DNA of 22,861 bases from an uncultured Clostridium sp. (GTDB lineage: Bacteria; Bacillota; Clostridia; Clostridiales; Clostridiaceae): assembly GCF_934754925.1 (NCBI RefSeq), contig NZ_CAKVJA010000044.1, positions 1-22,861 of the forward strand, in the 5' to 3' direction. This document shows, piece by piece, positions 15,398-22,789 of this stretch. The number at the start of each line of letters is the position of its first letter. Within the stretch, counting starts at the first letter, position 1. The notes under the pieces were generated by a model that made no database searches, was not told the DNA's origin, and saw only the letters and a list, made by a program, of their open reading frames with translations. Position numbers and translations under genes: made by a program.

Positions 15398-17710
15398 TTA
15401 ATATTTCTTACAGTTAAATATAAACTCTTTTATATCCCACTCCTTAGGTAAAATAAACTTATATTTATAATCTTTATATCTTCTATCTATTAATAATATT
15501 CTACCCTTATCATTCTCCGTTCTTATTACTCTTCCTGCTGATTGAAGCACTTTATTTATTCCTGGATATGTATAAGAATAATCAAAGCCACTTGAATCAA
15601 AGTATTCTGCTATTATATTATTTTCAATAGAAACCATAGGAAATCCTACCCCTACAATAATAGCTCCAATCAATTTATCTCCAGGTAAATCGACACCTTC
15701 TGAAAACATTCCACCTACAACAGTAAATCCAATAATATTATTCTCCTCATTAAAAGCTCTTAAAAACTCTTCTTTCTTAATTTCTGATAAATTCTCTTCC
15801 TGTATTATAACTCCCCTTTCTCCATATAATTCTATATATCGCGAATGTACTTTATATAAATAATCAAAGGATGGTAAAAAGGCCATATAATTACCTTTTC
15901 TTTCATTAATAAATTGATATATAACTTTACATAATATATCAATATTATTTTCTCTATTAACATATCTCATATCTAAAGGATATAAATATGTTAATAGATT
16001 TTCCTTATTAAATGGTGAATCGAACCTCAATTTAAAACTTTCTTCATCTCCACCTATTAAATCTACATAATATTTTACCGGAGATAGTGTTGCTGAAAAT
16101 ATAATACTTGAATAAGTACTTTTAATGACTTGTCTTAAATTTTTAGCAGGATTAATACAAAATATTTTTATAGTAAATTCATTTTTATCATTTTTCAAGA
16201 TAGTTGTATATTCTTCATCATATAATTCACTTGCTGCAATAAAGTTTCTTACTTCATAATAGAACTCTAATACATCTTCATATCCCTCTGTTCCTTTACC
16301 TTTTACTAAGTAATTATCAGCCTCACTAACAAAGCTTCTCAATAATTTTATTAATTCTTTATATTCCTCATTATGATATTTGAAACTTTTGTTTATCTCT
16401 TCTAATTCTCTCCTTATATGTATCATTTCTTTATTTATAGAATTAGATATTTTATATAACTTCGGTACTTTTCCCTTTATAATCCTATTAACAGACATTA
16501 CTTTGCTTTTTTGCAAAGTACAGCTATACATTTCTCTAGCTCTATTAACAAGATTATGTGCTTCATCTATTAATAATATATTATCCTCATTTCTATCTTC
16601 AAATATTCTTTTCAATCTTACTCTTGGATCAAAAGCATAGTTATAATCACAAATAACTCCATCACACCAATTGCTTAAATCTAACGAAAGCTCAAAGGGA
16701 CATACCTTATATCTATTAGCATATTCAATTATTTCATTTCTAAAAAACACATTATTGTTTTTTATTAAGTTGTTTATTACAGAATTTATTTTTGTAAAAT
16801 AATCTTTTGCATAAATACAATCATCTGGATTACATTTTACTTCATTATTAAGACATATTTTTTCCTTTGCAGTTATAGTAACTACTTTAAATTTTAAATT
16901 ATTTTTAAGTAACTTAAAATATGCCTCTTCTGCTACAGTTCTAGTTATTGTTTTAGCAGTTAAATATATTATTTTTTCTCCCATTCCTTCTCCTATTGCC
17001 TTTAATGCTGGGAAAATGGTAGATATAGTCTTACCTATTCCTGTGGGAGCCTGTGCAAATAATATTCCTCTTTTTCTTATATTACTATAGCAACTTACAG
17101 CTAATTCTCTCTGCCCCTTTCTATATGATTTAAATGGGAATTGTAACTCTTTTATACTTTTATTTCTTTCTTCTTTAAATGATTCTTTTAAAGTTAATGT
17201 TTCTAAATATTGGCTAACTAATCCATCTACAAAATTTTTCAATTCTTCAAAGGTATATATATGATCAAAAGACCTAACTTCATCTGTATTTATATTAAAA
17301 TAACTTAATCTTATAGTTATATCTTTTAGATTATTATCTATACAATAAATATATCCATAAAATTTTCCTTGAGCCCAATGCAGTAGATTATAATCCTCAT
17401 ATAAATAAGCTAAATCCATGTAAGTTGACTTTATCTCTTCTATAATTATATTTCCCTTTTCATTTATAATTCCATCTGCCCTACCCTCTACTAATAAAAT
17501 TATGTTTTCCTTTTGAAACTCATGTTGCATTCTTACTTCTTTTTCATAATTTTCGTATATTTCTAAATTATCTTTTTGAAGTTTTCCATGTGCAATTGTT
17601 CCATCTATAGCACGCCCTCTAGATATAAATCTATCATCTAAACTACCTGACTTTAATACATATTCAACTATTCCTCTAACAGATTCTCTAAACAGTAATT
17701 TCTCCTTCAT
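15398..17710 (-). CDS. DinG/Rad3-type Fe-S helicase with N-terminal RecB/Cas4-like nuclease domain
   Basis: 770 residues. Residues 30-125 carry RecB-family nuclease signs: H41 (AHGKLQ), E75 and D79 (VEGRADG), the E92-x-K94 pair in IIEEIKST, and Q114 (HWAQGKFYGY). The helicase part follows: Walker A APTGIGKT (221-228), four cysteines C286, C293, C298 and C337 where XPD/DinG proteins hold a 4Fe-4S cluster, DEAH box (382-385), and motif VI QSAGRVIRTENDKG (from 723). By family it should unwind DNA 5'-3' and may also cut it. Its pathway is unknown; repair of flapped or damaged DNA is plausible. ATG at 17710 follows AGAGAGG. An extended -10 (TGTTATAAT, -10 at 17740-17745) sits just after the DUF1836 terminator. 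Confidence 0.92.
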   Translation of the reverse strand: MKEKLLFRESVRGIVEYVLKSGSLDDRFISRGRAIDGTIAHGKLQKDNLEIYENYEKEVRMQHEFQKENIILLVEGRADGIINEKGNIIIEEIKSTYMDLAYLYEDYNLLHWAQGKFYGYIYCIDNNLKDITIRLSYFNINTDEVRSFDHIYTFEELKNFVDGLVSQYLETLTLKESFKEERNKSIKELQFPFKSYRKGQRELAVSCYSNIRKRGILFAQAPTGIGKTISTIFPALKAIGEGMGEKIIYLTAKTITRTVAEEAYFKLLKNNLKFKVVTITAKEKICLNNEVKCNPDDCIYAKDYFTKINSVINNLIKNNNVFFRNEIIEYANRYKVCPFELSLDLSNWCDGVICDYNYAFDPRVRLKRIFEDRNEDNILLIDEAHNLVNRAREMYSCTLQKSKVMSVNRIIKGKVPKLYKISNSINKEMIHIRRELEEINKSFKYHNEEYKELIKLLRSFVSEADNYLVKGKGTEGYEDVLEFYYEVRNFIAASELYDEEYTTILKNDKNEFTIKIFCINPAKNLRQVIKSTYSSIIFSATLSPVKYYVDLIGGDEESFKLRFDSPFNKENLLTYLYPLDMRYVNRENNIDILCKVIYQFINERKGNYMAFLPSFDYLYKVHSRYIELYGERGVIIQEENLSEIKKEEFLRAFNEENNIIGFTVVGGMFSEGVDLPGDKLIGAIIVGVGFPMVSIENNIIAEYFDSSGFDYSYTYPGINKVLQSAGRVIRTENDKGRILLIDRRYKDYKYKFILPKEWDIKEFIFNCKKY

Positions 17711-17747
17711 AAATCATTCCTCTCTTATATTACTATTTTATTATAAC

Positions 17748-17776
17748 AAAAAAGCTACCAATTAAATCGGCAGCTT
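17748..17776 (-). terminator. Intrinsic terminator of the DUF1836 gene
   Basis: Arms 17752-17759 and 17769-17776 form an 8-bp stem (one G-U pair in the - strand RNA), followed on the - strand by a run of T, directly after the DUF1836 stop codon. Confidence 0.78.
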
Positions 17777-17780
17777 AAGA

Positions 17781-18368
17781 CTAAGAATGATATTCTTTTA
17801 CTATTTTTTGAACTAACTTTTTAATAGCACTAGCCTGAGCTATTAATGATAATACTATAACAAAAGTTCTAATACTATTTTCATCTTTTTCATCTAATTC
17901 TAACTCTTTAATAATAGAATCTAACTTTTCATCATTTATTGCTGTGGCATTTAAATGTTTATCAAAACTTTCCTCTTGAGTTTCAAAAAATAATTTATAT
18001 GCAGTTTCCCAATCTATAATGTCATCTGATCTATCATTTATTTCATTAAAAGCCAAACTAAAAACCTTTTTAATTTCCTCTGTTGTAAGTATTGGTCTCA
18101 TGTAGCTTAATAATACAAGTTGAACTAAATGTATCTTAGTATACCCTCTTTTTTTACCATCCTCTGGTTTGCTAATAACTTCACTTTTTATATAGTTTTG
18201 AACTATATTATTAGTATATTTATCTTCAACAAATTTATCATTTAAAAAATCTATTACTTGAGATAAAAAAAGATCGTATTTCGGTAACTCTTCATAAGGT
18301 ATCATTGATGTATTAGATATTTCTTCTGCAATCTTTTTTATATAATCATTATCAATCTTATTAACCAT
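17781..18368 (-). CDS. DUF1836-family protein
   Basis: 195 residues, soluble and mainly helical. The central part LSQVIDFLNDKFVEDKYTNNIVQNYIKSEVISKPEDGKKRGYTKIHLVQLVLLSYMRPILTTEEIKKVF (about 35-103) fits DUF1836, whose N-terminal region looks like a MerR-type winged helix (NYIKSEVISKPEDGKKRGYTKIHL). A DNA-binding regulatory role is therefore an inference. The C-terminus is a further helical region with a short hydrophobic stretch (IRTFVIVLSLIAQASAI). ATG at 18368 has GAGGTGA upstream. It is divergent from abrB across a 448-base gap and has its own promoter with a palindrome. Confidence 0.85.
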   Translation of the reverse strand: MVNKIDNDYIKKIAEEISNTSMIPYEELPKYDLFLSQVIDFLNDKFVEDKYTNNIVQNYIKSEVISKPEDGKKRGYTKIHLVQLVLLSYMRPILTTEEIKKVFSLAFNEINDRSDDIIDWETAYKLFFETQEESFDKHLNATAINDEKLDSIIKELELDEKDENSIRTFVIVLSLIAQASAIKKLVQKIVKEYHS

Positions 18369-18405
18369 ATTATTTCACCTCACGTTTCTATAATTGAATA
18401 TTTAT

Positions 18406-18437
18406 ATTATATAGTAACCATAAACTTGTTACAAGTT
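18406..18437 (-). promoter_or_regulatory. DUF1836 promoter overlapped by a perfect palindrome
   Basis: On the - strand TTGTAA (18429-18434) and TATAAT (18406-18411) are 17 bases apart, about 40 bases upstream of the gene. AACTTGT-T-ACAAGTT (18423-18437) is a perfect 7-1-7 inverted repeat covering the whole -35 element, a typical operator position for a repressor. Confidence 0.65.
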
Positions 18438-18655
18438 ATTTTTTTCTATCTTATATGTTGTTTTTTTTGTTATTATAATATTGATTCTTAACATATATTA
18501 TTGAAACTATTCTTTTAAATCAGCTTTTTACTTTTTTTCCTTTTTTTATTTTTATATATTTAATTTTTTTAAACTTGTCCACCGTAATTCTACAATATTA
18601 GAGGACAAACTATGTCTTATTATGTTTATTTTGTCATTTATTTTATAAAAGGTTA
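18438..18655. other. Non-coding T-rich gap between DUF1836 and abrB promoters
   Basis: Contains long T runs on the + strand (about 18520-18570) and a spaced 6-bp inverted repeat TTGTCC (18575-18580) and GGACAA (18603-18608). I see no gene, no strong hairpin and no tRNA-like structure. Confidence 0.5.
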
Positions 18656-18684
18656 TTGACTTTTCAAAAATATGGTAGTATAGT
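18656..18684 (+). promoter_or_regulatory. abrB outer promoter (P1), sigma-A type
   Basis: TTGACT (18656-18661) and TATAGT (18679-18684) are 17 bases apart, about 130 bases upstream of the abrB ATG. Both boxes match the consensus at 5 of 6 positions. Confidence 0.65.
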
Positions 18685-18744
18685 TTATTTATGAATTAAT
18701 TTAATAAGAATTTTCTAATTAAAACATTTTTTTAAAGTTTATTA

Positions 18745-18773
18745 TTGACTTTTAATTACATATCTGTTAATAT
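18745..18773 (+). promoter_or_regulatory. abrB inner promoter (P2), sigma-A type
   Basis: TTGACT (18745-18750) and TAATAT (18768-18773) are 17 bases apart. Transcription would start near 18780, about 37 bases upstream of the ATG and a few bases before the Spo0A box. Confidence 0.6.
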
Positions 18774-18785
18774 TAATCTGCTAAA

Positions 18786-18792
18786 TGTCGAA
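18786..18792 (+). promoter_or_regulatory. Spo0A box (TGTCGAA) in the abrB leader
   Basis: A perfect TGNCGAA site just downstream of the predicted P2 start, 17 bases before the ribosome site. Spo0A~P represses abrB in B. subtilis by binding such boxes downstream of its promoters. Confidence 0.65.
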
Positions 18793-18816
18793 ACTTGTTT
18801 CAAGGAGGAATTTTAA

Positions 18817-19062
18817 ATGAAATCAACTGGAGTTGTAAGAAGAGTAGATGAACTAGGAAGAATAGTTATTCCAATAGAATTAAGAAGAACTTTAGATATC
18901 GCTGAAAAAGATGCTTTAGAAATATATGTAGATGGTGAGCAAATCATATTAAAGAAATATGAACCAGCTTGCATATTCTGTGGCGATGCTAGAGATGTTG
19001 TTAACTATAAAGGTAAAAACATCTGCAAAAACTGCATGGAAGAATTAAAAGTTGGTAAGTAA
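18817..19062 (+). CDS. abrB: AbrB-family transition-state regulator
   Basis: 81 residues. Residues 1-47 form the swapped-hairpin AbrB DNA-binding domain: MKSTGVVRRVDELGRIVIPIELRRTLDIAEKDALEIYVDGEQIILKKY. The C-terminal part has two CxxC pairs (C52/C55 and C70/C73) spaced like a small zinc ribbon, a layout I regard as usual for clostridial AbrB. The family represses transition-state and sporulation genes during growth as a tetramer. ATG at 18817 has AAGGAGG 9 bases upstream. Two promoters and a Spo0A box precede it, and it converges on rsmI, as abrB and rsmI are also neighbours in B. subtilis. SpoVT is a related family, but it is about 178 residues long, so AbrB fits better. Confidence 0.94.
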   Translation: MKSTGVVRRVDELGRIVIPIELRRTLDIAEKDALEIYVDGEQIILKKYEPACIFCGDARDVVNYKGKNICKNCMEELKVGK

Positions 19063-19097
19063 TTAATCATTACTATACATAATTTTATTAAATAAAT

Positions 19098-19127
19098 AAG
19101 AGAGTCTACACCTTTGTAGACTCTCTT
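19098..19127. terminator. Bidirectional terminator between abrB and rsmI
   Basis: Arms 19098-19110 and 19115-19127 form a perfect 13-bp stem with a 4-base loop and T-rich tails on both strands. It serves the convergent genes abrB and rsmI. Confidence 0.9.
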
Positions 19128-19132
19128 TTAAT

Positions 19133-19978
19133 TTACAAATTAATTGCTATTTTATAAACCTCTTTTTTAGGGATTTCTCTCTCTTTGGCAACCATCTTTA
19201 TAGCTTCTTTTTTATCAATTCCGCTATTTATTAAATTAATTAAATGTTGTTCTACTGTTATTCCACTAAGCGCTTGCTCCTTCTCAGCTCTAAATTCACC
19301 TTCACTTTTACCTGAAATAACTAATACAAACTCTCCTCTTGGTCTATTATCTAAAAACCAATTATAAGCTTCTTCAATAGTACCCCTGTAAATATCCTCA
19401 TGTAATTTTGTTAACTCTCTACAAACAGCTATACTTCTATTACCTAATGTTTGTCTTAAATAATCTAAAGTATCTATAAGCCTATGTGGTGATTCATAAA
19501 AAATTAAAGTCTCTTTTTTATCCTTAATTTCTTCTGCTAATATTTTTCTTTCTTTAGTTTCTCTTGGAATAAATCCTCTAAAAATAAATTTTGTAGTATC
19601 TAAGCCAGAGTAAACTAAAGCTGTTGTAATAGCTGTTGCTCCTGGTAAAACTTCAAATTGTATATTGTTTTCTATACACTTTCTAACTACTACACTTCCC
19701 GGATCTGATATTCCTGGTGTACCTGCATCTGTAACTATTGCTATATTTTTTCCTAATTTTAATTTAGATAATATTTCATCACTTTTCCCTTGTTCATTAT
19801 GTTGATGATAACTAAAAAGTGGTTTTTTTATATTAAAATGATTTAATAACTTTAAACTTTGTCTTGTATCTTCAGCTGCAATTTCATCAACACTTTCTAA
19901 TACTTCTAATGCTCTTAATGTTATATCTTTTAAATTACCTATTGGTGTAGGTACTAAATATACCTTTCCATATTCCAT
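19133..19978 (-). CDS. rsmI: 16S rRNA (cytidine1402-2'-O)-methyltransferase RsmI
   Basis: 281 residues, normal for RsmI (YraL/YabC). It uses S-adenosylmethionine to methylate the ribose of C1402 in the decoding centre. Motifs: VYLVPTPIGNLKDITLRALEVL at the start, AAEDTRQSLKLLNHF, VTDAGTPGISDPGS, LPGATAITTALVYSGL and FYESPHRL. ATG at 19996 overlaps trmN6 and lacks a ribosome site; ATG at 19978 has AAGGAAG about 8 bases upstream and starts 4 bases after the trmN6 stop, so it is preferred. It is cotranscribed with trmN6. Confidence 0.96.
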   Translation of the reverse strand: MEYGKVYLVPTPIGNLKDITLRALEVLESVDEIAAEDTRQSLKLLNHFNIKKPLFSYHQHNEQGKSDEILSKLKLGKNIAIVTDAGTPGISDPGSVVVRKCIENNIQFEVLPGATAITTALVYSGLDTTKFIFRGFIPRETKERKILAEEIKDKKETLIFYESPHRLIDTLDYLRQTLGNRSIAVCRELTKLHEDIYRGTIEEAYNWFLDNRPRGEFVLVISGKSEGEFRAEKEQALSGITVEQHLINLINSGIDKKEAIKMVAKEREIPKKEVYKIAINL

Positions 19979-19982
19979 ATAA

Positions 19983-20723
19983 TTACTTCCTTCCATAAAT
20001 ACGATCTATTTCTTCACTATAATTTCCATTATCATCATATACATATAGTGTTTCTTCCCACTTTAAAAATGCTCCACCATCTCTTTGACCTTCTACTAAC
20101 ACTATGTTAGGTGCTTTTTTAGTATTAGGCTGAACCATTCTAACTCTCTTTGGCTCTATTTTATGTTTTCTCATAAGAACAAAAATATCAGCTAATCTTT
20201 CCGGTCTATGTACTATAAACATTCTTCCATTATCTTTTAGTAATCGTCTAGCTGCTATAATTACATCCTCTAATGTGCACATTACCTCATGTCTAGCTAT
20301 AGCTAATTTATCATTTGGATTAACTATTCCTGCATTATTTAATTTATATGGAGGATTAACTGTTAATACATCAAACTTACCTAACGAATCTAATAATGCC
20401 TTATCCTTTAAATCACCCTGAACAAATTTTACTACATCAGTAGTATCATTAAGTATAGAACTTCTATTTGCCATTTCAACCATATCTTCTTGTATTTCTA
20501 GTCCTACAACTTCCTTTGGCTCGTATTTACCATAAGCTAAAAATGGAACTATACCTGTACCTGTACATAAATCAATAACTCTATGCTTATTCTTTATATT
20601 TGCAAAATGAGATAATAATACTGCATCTACCCCGAATCTAAATCCTTGTTGTTTCTGAATTAACCTTAATCCATTTAGTTGTAAATCATCAACACCTTCA
20701 TCAATATTTATCTTAACGTTCAT
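19983..20723 (-). CDS. tRNA1(Val) (adenine37-N6)-methyltransferase-like protein (TrmN6/YabB)
   Basis: 246-residue class I methyltransferase: SAM-binding motif I DLCTGTG (51-57), acidic motif II with E76 (VGLEIQ), and the catalytic NPPY (123-126) typical of enzymes that methylate the exocyclic amine of adenine. N-terminal RFGVDAVLLSHFA is usual for the YabB/TrmN6 group. In B. subtilis yabB, yazA, rsmI and abrB are neighbours; here yazA is absent from the row. ATG at 20723 follows AAGGAG. The tRNA target is inferred from the family. Confidence 0.88.
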   Translation of the reverse strand: MNVKINIDEGVDDLQLNGLRLIQKQQGFRFGVDAVLLSHFANIKNKHRVIDLCTGTGIVPFLAYGKYEPKEVVGLEIQEDMVEMANRSSILNDTTDVVKFVQGDLKDKALLDSLGKFDVLTVNPPYKLNNAGIVNPNDKLAIARHEVMCTLEDVIIAARRLLKDNGRMFIVHRPERLADIFVLMRKHKIEPKRVRMVQPNTKKAPNIVLVEGQRDGGAFLKWEETLYVYDDNGNYSEEIDRIYGRK

Positions 20724-20779
20724 AAAACACTCCTTATTTAAATTGTAAACTAAGTACTTTTATTATACATATTATACGC

Positions 20780-20811
20780 CAAAAAGACTAGGATTAATAA
20801 AATCCTAGTCT
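20780..20811 (-). terminator. Intrinsic terminator of the NlpC/P60 gene
   Basis: Arms 20785-20795 and 20801-20811 form a perfect 11-bp stem with a 5-base loop, followed on the - strand by five T. It lies 11 bases after the stop codon. Confidence 0.9.
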
Positions 20812-20822
20812 ATAATCACAAA

Positions 20823-22046
20823 TTATACTACTCTTCTTGCTGTATAGAATTTATATACGCTTGAAACCTTAACTACATCACCAGTACTTGGTGCATGTAT
20901 CATTTGTCCCCCACCTATATATATACCAACATGTCCAGTATGAGGGAAAACTAAATCTCCTGGTTGTAAATCATTATAAGATACAGCTACCCCTACATTT
21001 ATTTGATCATATGTTGTTCTTGGTAAACTTACTCCTGCTGCATTTCTAAATACATATTGAGTAAATCCTGAACAGTCAAATCCACTTGGAGTTGTTCCTC
21101 CCCATAAATAAGGTGTTCCAAGGAATTGGTATGCATAATCTACTATTGCATTACCTGTTGCAGATACTGTTGAATCACCTCTATTTGGCTTACTAGCAGT
21201 ATTTGCTGCATTTATTGCTGCTTGAAGCTGTGAAACTTTATCCTTTGCAGCTTCAATTTTAGTATTTATCTCTTCTTTAACTATTCCACTCTTAATTTGG
21301 TTATCTCTTATGTTTCTTAATTGACTAATTGCACTGTTTAAATCATCAATTGAACTTGATGAATTTTCTATAACTGAGAATTGTGGTGTAACTAATTGTC
21401 TTTCTGAAACGGCTAAGAATTCTCTTTCAAACTCAGCTTGTTCGGCTTGAACTTGTGCAACTAATTTTTCTTGCTCAGCCTTTTTAGCTTCAAATTCACT
21501 TAAAGACTTTTTAGTTTCTTCATTTACTTTTGTAAGTTCTTGTTCCTTTGCATCTAAAGATGTAATTTTCTCATTAAGAGAATCTTGCTTGTCCTCTAAT
21601 TCCTTAACAATCTTTTTATCTATGCTTACTAATCTGCTAGTTGATTCAATTTTACTAATTAAATCATTAAAACTATCAGCGCTAAATAATAGCATTATGT
21701 AACTACTTTGTCCACCTGATTTGTATAACTCTCTAATTCTTTTACCTAGAACTTCCTCAGTCTTTTCAATTTCATCTTTAGCAGTTTCTATTTCTTTTTC
21801 TGTATTTTCTACTTCAACCTTTATTTGTTCCATTTGAGCGTTATTTGATTCAATTGTTTGAACTAAAGGTTCTATTTCTCCATTTAAAGTGTATATTTGA
21901 TTATTTATATCTTCTATCTTTTGTGTTAACTCATCATATTTCTGCTGGTTTTCTATTACTTCTTGATTTGGTGTAGCAAAGGCAGGCATTGCTGAAGTAA
22001 TAACTAGAGTTGCAGCTAATACAGCTGATATTATCTTTTTCTTCAT
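20823..22046 (-). CDS. Secreted CwlO/PcsB-like peptidoglycan hydrolase (coiled coil + NlpC/P60)
   Basis: 407 residues. Residues 1-24 are a signal peptide with cleavage likely after PAFA. Residues 30-215 are a long coiled coil rich in E, K and Q that contains the PcsB-like segment GKRIRELYKSGGQSSYIMLLFSADSFNDLISK. A linker and second helical segment follow to about 285. Residues about 298-407 form the NlpC/P60 peptidase, with C325 (FDCSGF), H372 (TGHVGIYIG) and H384 (MIHAP). By family it cuts peptide crosslinks in the wall. This architecture is that of B. subtilis CwlO and similar to PcsB, both activated by FtsEX; ftsEX in this window is the likely partner. Single-gene unit with its own promoter and terminator. 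Confidence 0.94.
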   Translation of the reverse strand: MKKKIISAVLAATLVITSAMPAFATPNQEVIENQQKYDELTQKIEDINNQIYTLNGEIEPLVQTIESNNAQMEQIKVEVENTEKEIETAKDEIEKTEEVLGKRIRELYKSGGQSSYIMLLFSADSFNDLISKIESTSRLVSIDKKIVKELEDKQDSLNEKITSLDAKEQELTKVNEETKKSLSEFEAKKAEQEKLVAQVQAEQAEFEREFLAVSERQLVTPQFSVIENSSSSIDDLNSAISQLRNIRDNQIKSGIVKEEINTKIEAAKDKVSQLQAAINAANTASKPNRGDSTVSATGNAIVDYAYQFLGTPYLWGGTTPSGFDCSGFTQYVFRNAAGVSLPRTTYDQINVGVAVSYNDLQPGDLVFPHTGHVGIYIGGGQMIHAPSTGDVVKVSSVYKFYTARRVV

Positions 22047-22084
22047 ATTATCCGTAAGGTCTCTTGACCTTCCCCCTCTCCTTT
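22047..22084 (-). promoter_or_regulatory. Unusual leader of the NlpC/P60 gene: purine tract plus hairpin
   Basis: On the - strand a purine tract AAAGGAGAGGGGGA (22084-22071) is followed by a hairpin AAGGTC-AAGA-GACCTT (22071-22056) and then 9 bases before the ATG. No normally spaced ribosome site other than a weak CGGA is seen. The purine tract begins within about 10 bases of the predicted transcription start. Confidence 0.6.
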
Positions 22085-22096
22085 GTTTTCCTTACC

Positions 22097-22125
22097 ATTA
22101 TACCACTTATGGAAACTTTGGACAA
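22097..22125 (-). promoter_or_regulatory. Sigma-A promoter of the NlpC/P60 gene
   Basis: On the - strand TTGTCC (22120-22125) and a perfect TATAAT (22097-22102), preceded by TGG (extended -10), are 17 bases apart. The predicted start is near 22090, giving a leader of about 44 bases. Confidence 0.75.
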
Positions 22126-22237
22126 TGGTAAATTTTTTAAACCGGCATTTTGCTTGATGTAAATGTATACCTTACTTTATTTTACTGGGAAACAAATTCC
22201 CTTTTTCACCCATATTATAAAATAATTGTTTGTTATA

Positions 22238-22298
22238 TAAATAAAATTGCAAGTTCATATTCTAAAATCTAATATTTGTGAATATGAACTTGCAATTT
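22238..22298 (-). terminator. Intrinsic terminator of the small membrane protein gene
   Basis: Arms 22244-22262 and 22280-22298 form a perfect 19-bp stem with a 17-base loop, then TTTTATTT on the - strand. It lies about 45 bases after the stop codon at 22345. The stretch 22126-22237, toward the NlpC/P60 promoter, shows nothing else. Confidence 0.8.
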
Positions 22299-22344
22299 AT
22301 TTTTCTTTAATCCTAAATATTTATATAAAAAAATTTGATATTAT

Positions 22345-22647
22345 TTAATTTCTAATTTTCTTATTTAATATGTACTGAGTAGCAGATAATATAGCTATAG
22401 ATATAACGAATATAATAACTACTGTTTTACTAACACTTCCTGAAATAAATGAAATAATAGAGCAAATCAATCCTATTCCCCCTATTGCAATATTAGTATA
22501 TCCACTAATCTTCATTGCTTTAACCTCTTTATAAACTTCTTTATCTTTAGTATTCATACTTTTTATATACTTATTATTTAATAAAAATGCTCCTAATAAT
22601 ATAAACCCTAAGCTTCCTAGAAACATTACTAAAAGTGTAATATTCAT
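22345..22647 (-). CDS. Small membrane protein, unknown function
   Basis: 100 residues with three predicted membrane spans (about 4-23, 49-69 and 73-93) and a charged cytoplasmic or outer loop between the first two (NNKYIKSMNTKDKEVYKEVKAMK). ATG at 22647 has GAGGTGA 5 bases upstream, and promoter and terminator candidates flank it, so it is a real single-gene unit. I do not recognise the family with any confidence; it resembles short DUF3784-type membrane proteins only in topology. Confidence 0.78.
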   Translation of the reverse strand: MNITLLVMFLGSLGFILLGAFLLNNKYIKSMNTKDKEVYKEVKAMKISGYTNIAIGGIGLICSIISFISGSVSKTVVIIFVISIAILSATQYILNKKIRN

Positions 22648-22681
22648 ATTCTCACCTCACCAAAATATTTATAATAATAAA

Positions 22682-22690
22682 ATTATAGCA
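22682..22690 (-). promoter_or_regulatory. Candidate extended -10 promoter of the small membrane protein
   Basis: On the - strand TGCTATAAT fits TGnTATAAT, about 35 bases upstream of the ATG at 22647. No clear -35 element accompanies it. Confidence 0.45.
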
Positions 22691-22748
22691 CAATAATTAT
22701 AAAAGTAACTTACCTCGTAAATAAATAAAATATATTTAAATAAAAGTG

Positions 22749-22777
22749 TTGACATAATTATAAATATGAAATATAAT
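22749..22777 (+). promoter_or_regulatory. Consensus promoter of tRNA-Pro
   Basis: TTGACA (22749-22754) and TATAAT (22772-22777), both perfect, are 17 bases apart and end 12 bases before the first base of the tRNA, as expected for a strongly expressed stable RNA. Confidence 0.85.
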
Positions 22778-22789
22778 ATTAATGTACTT

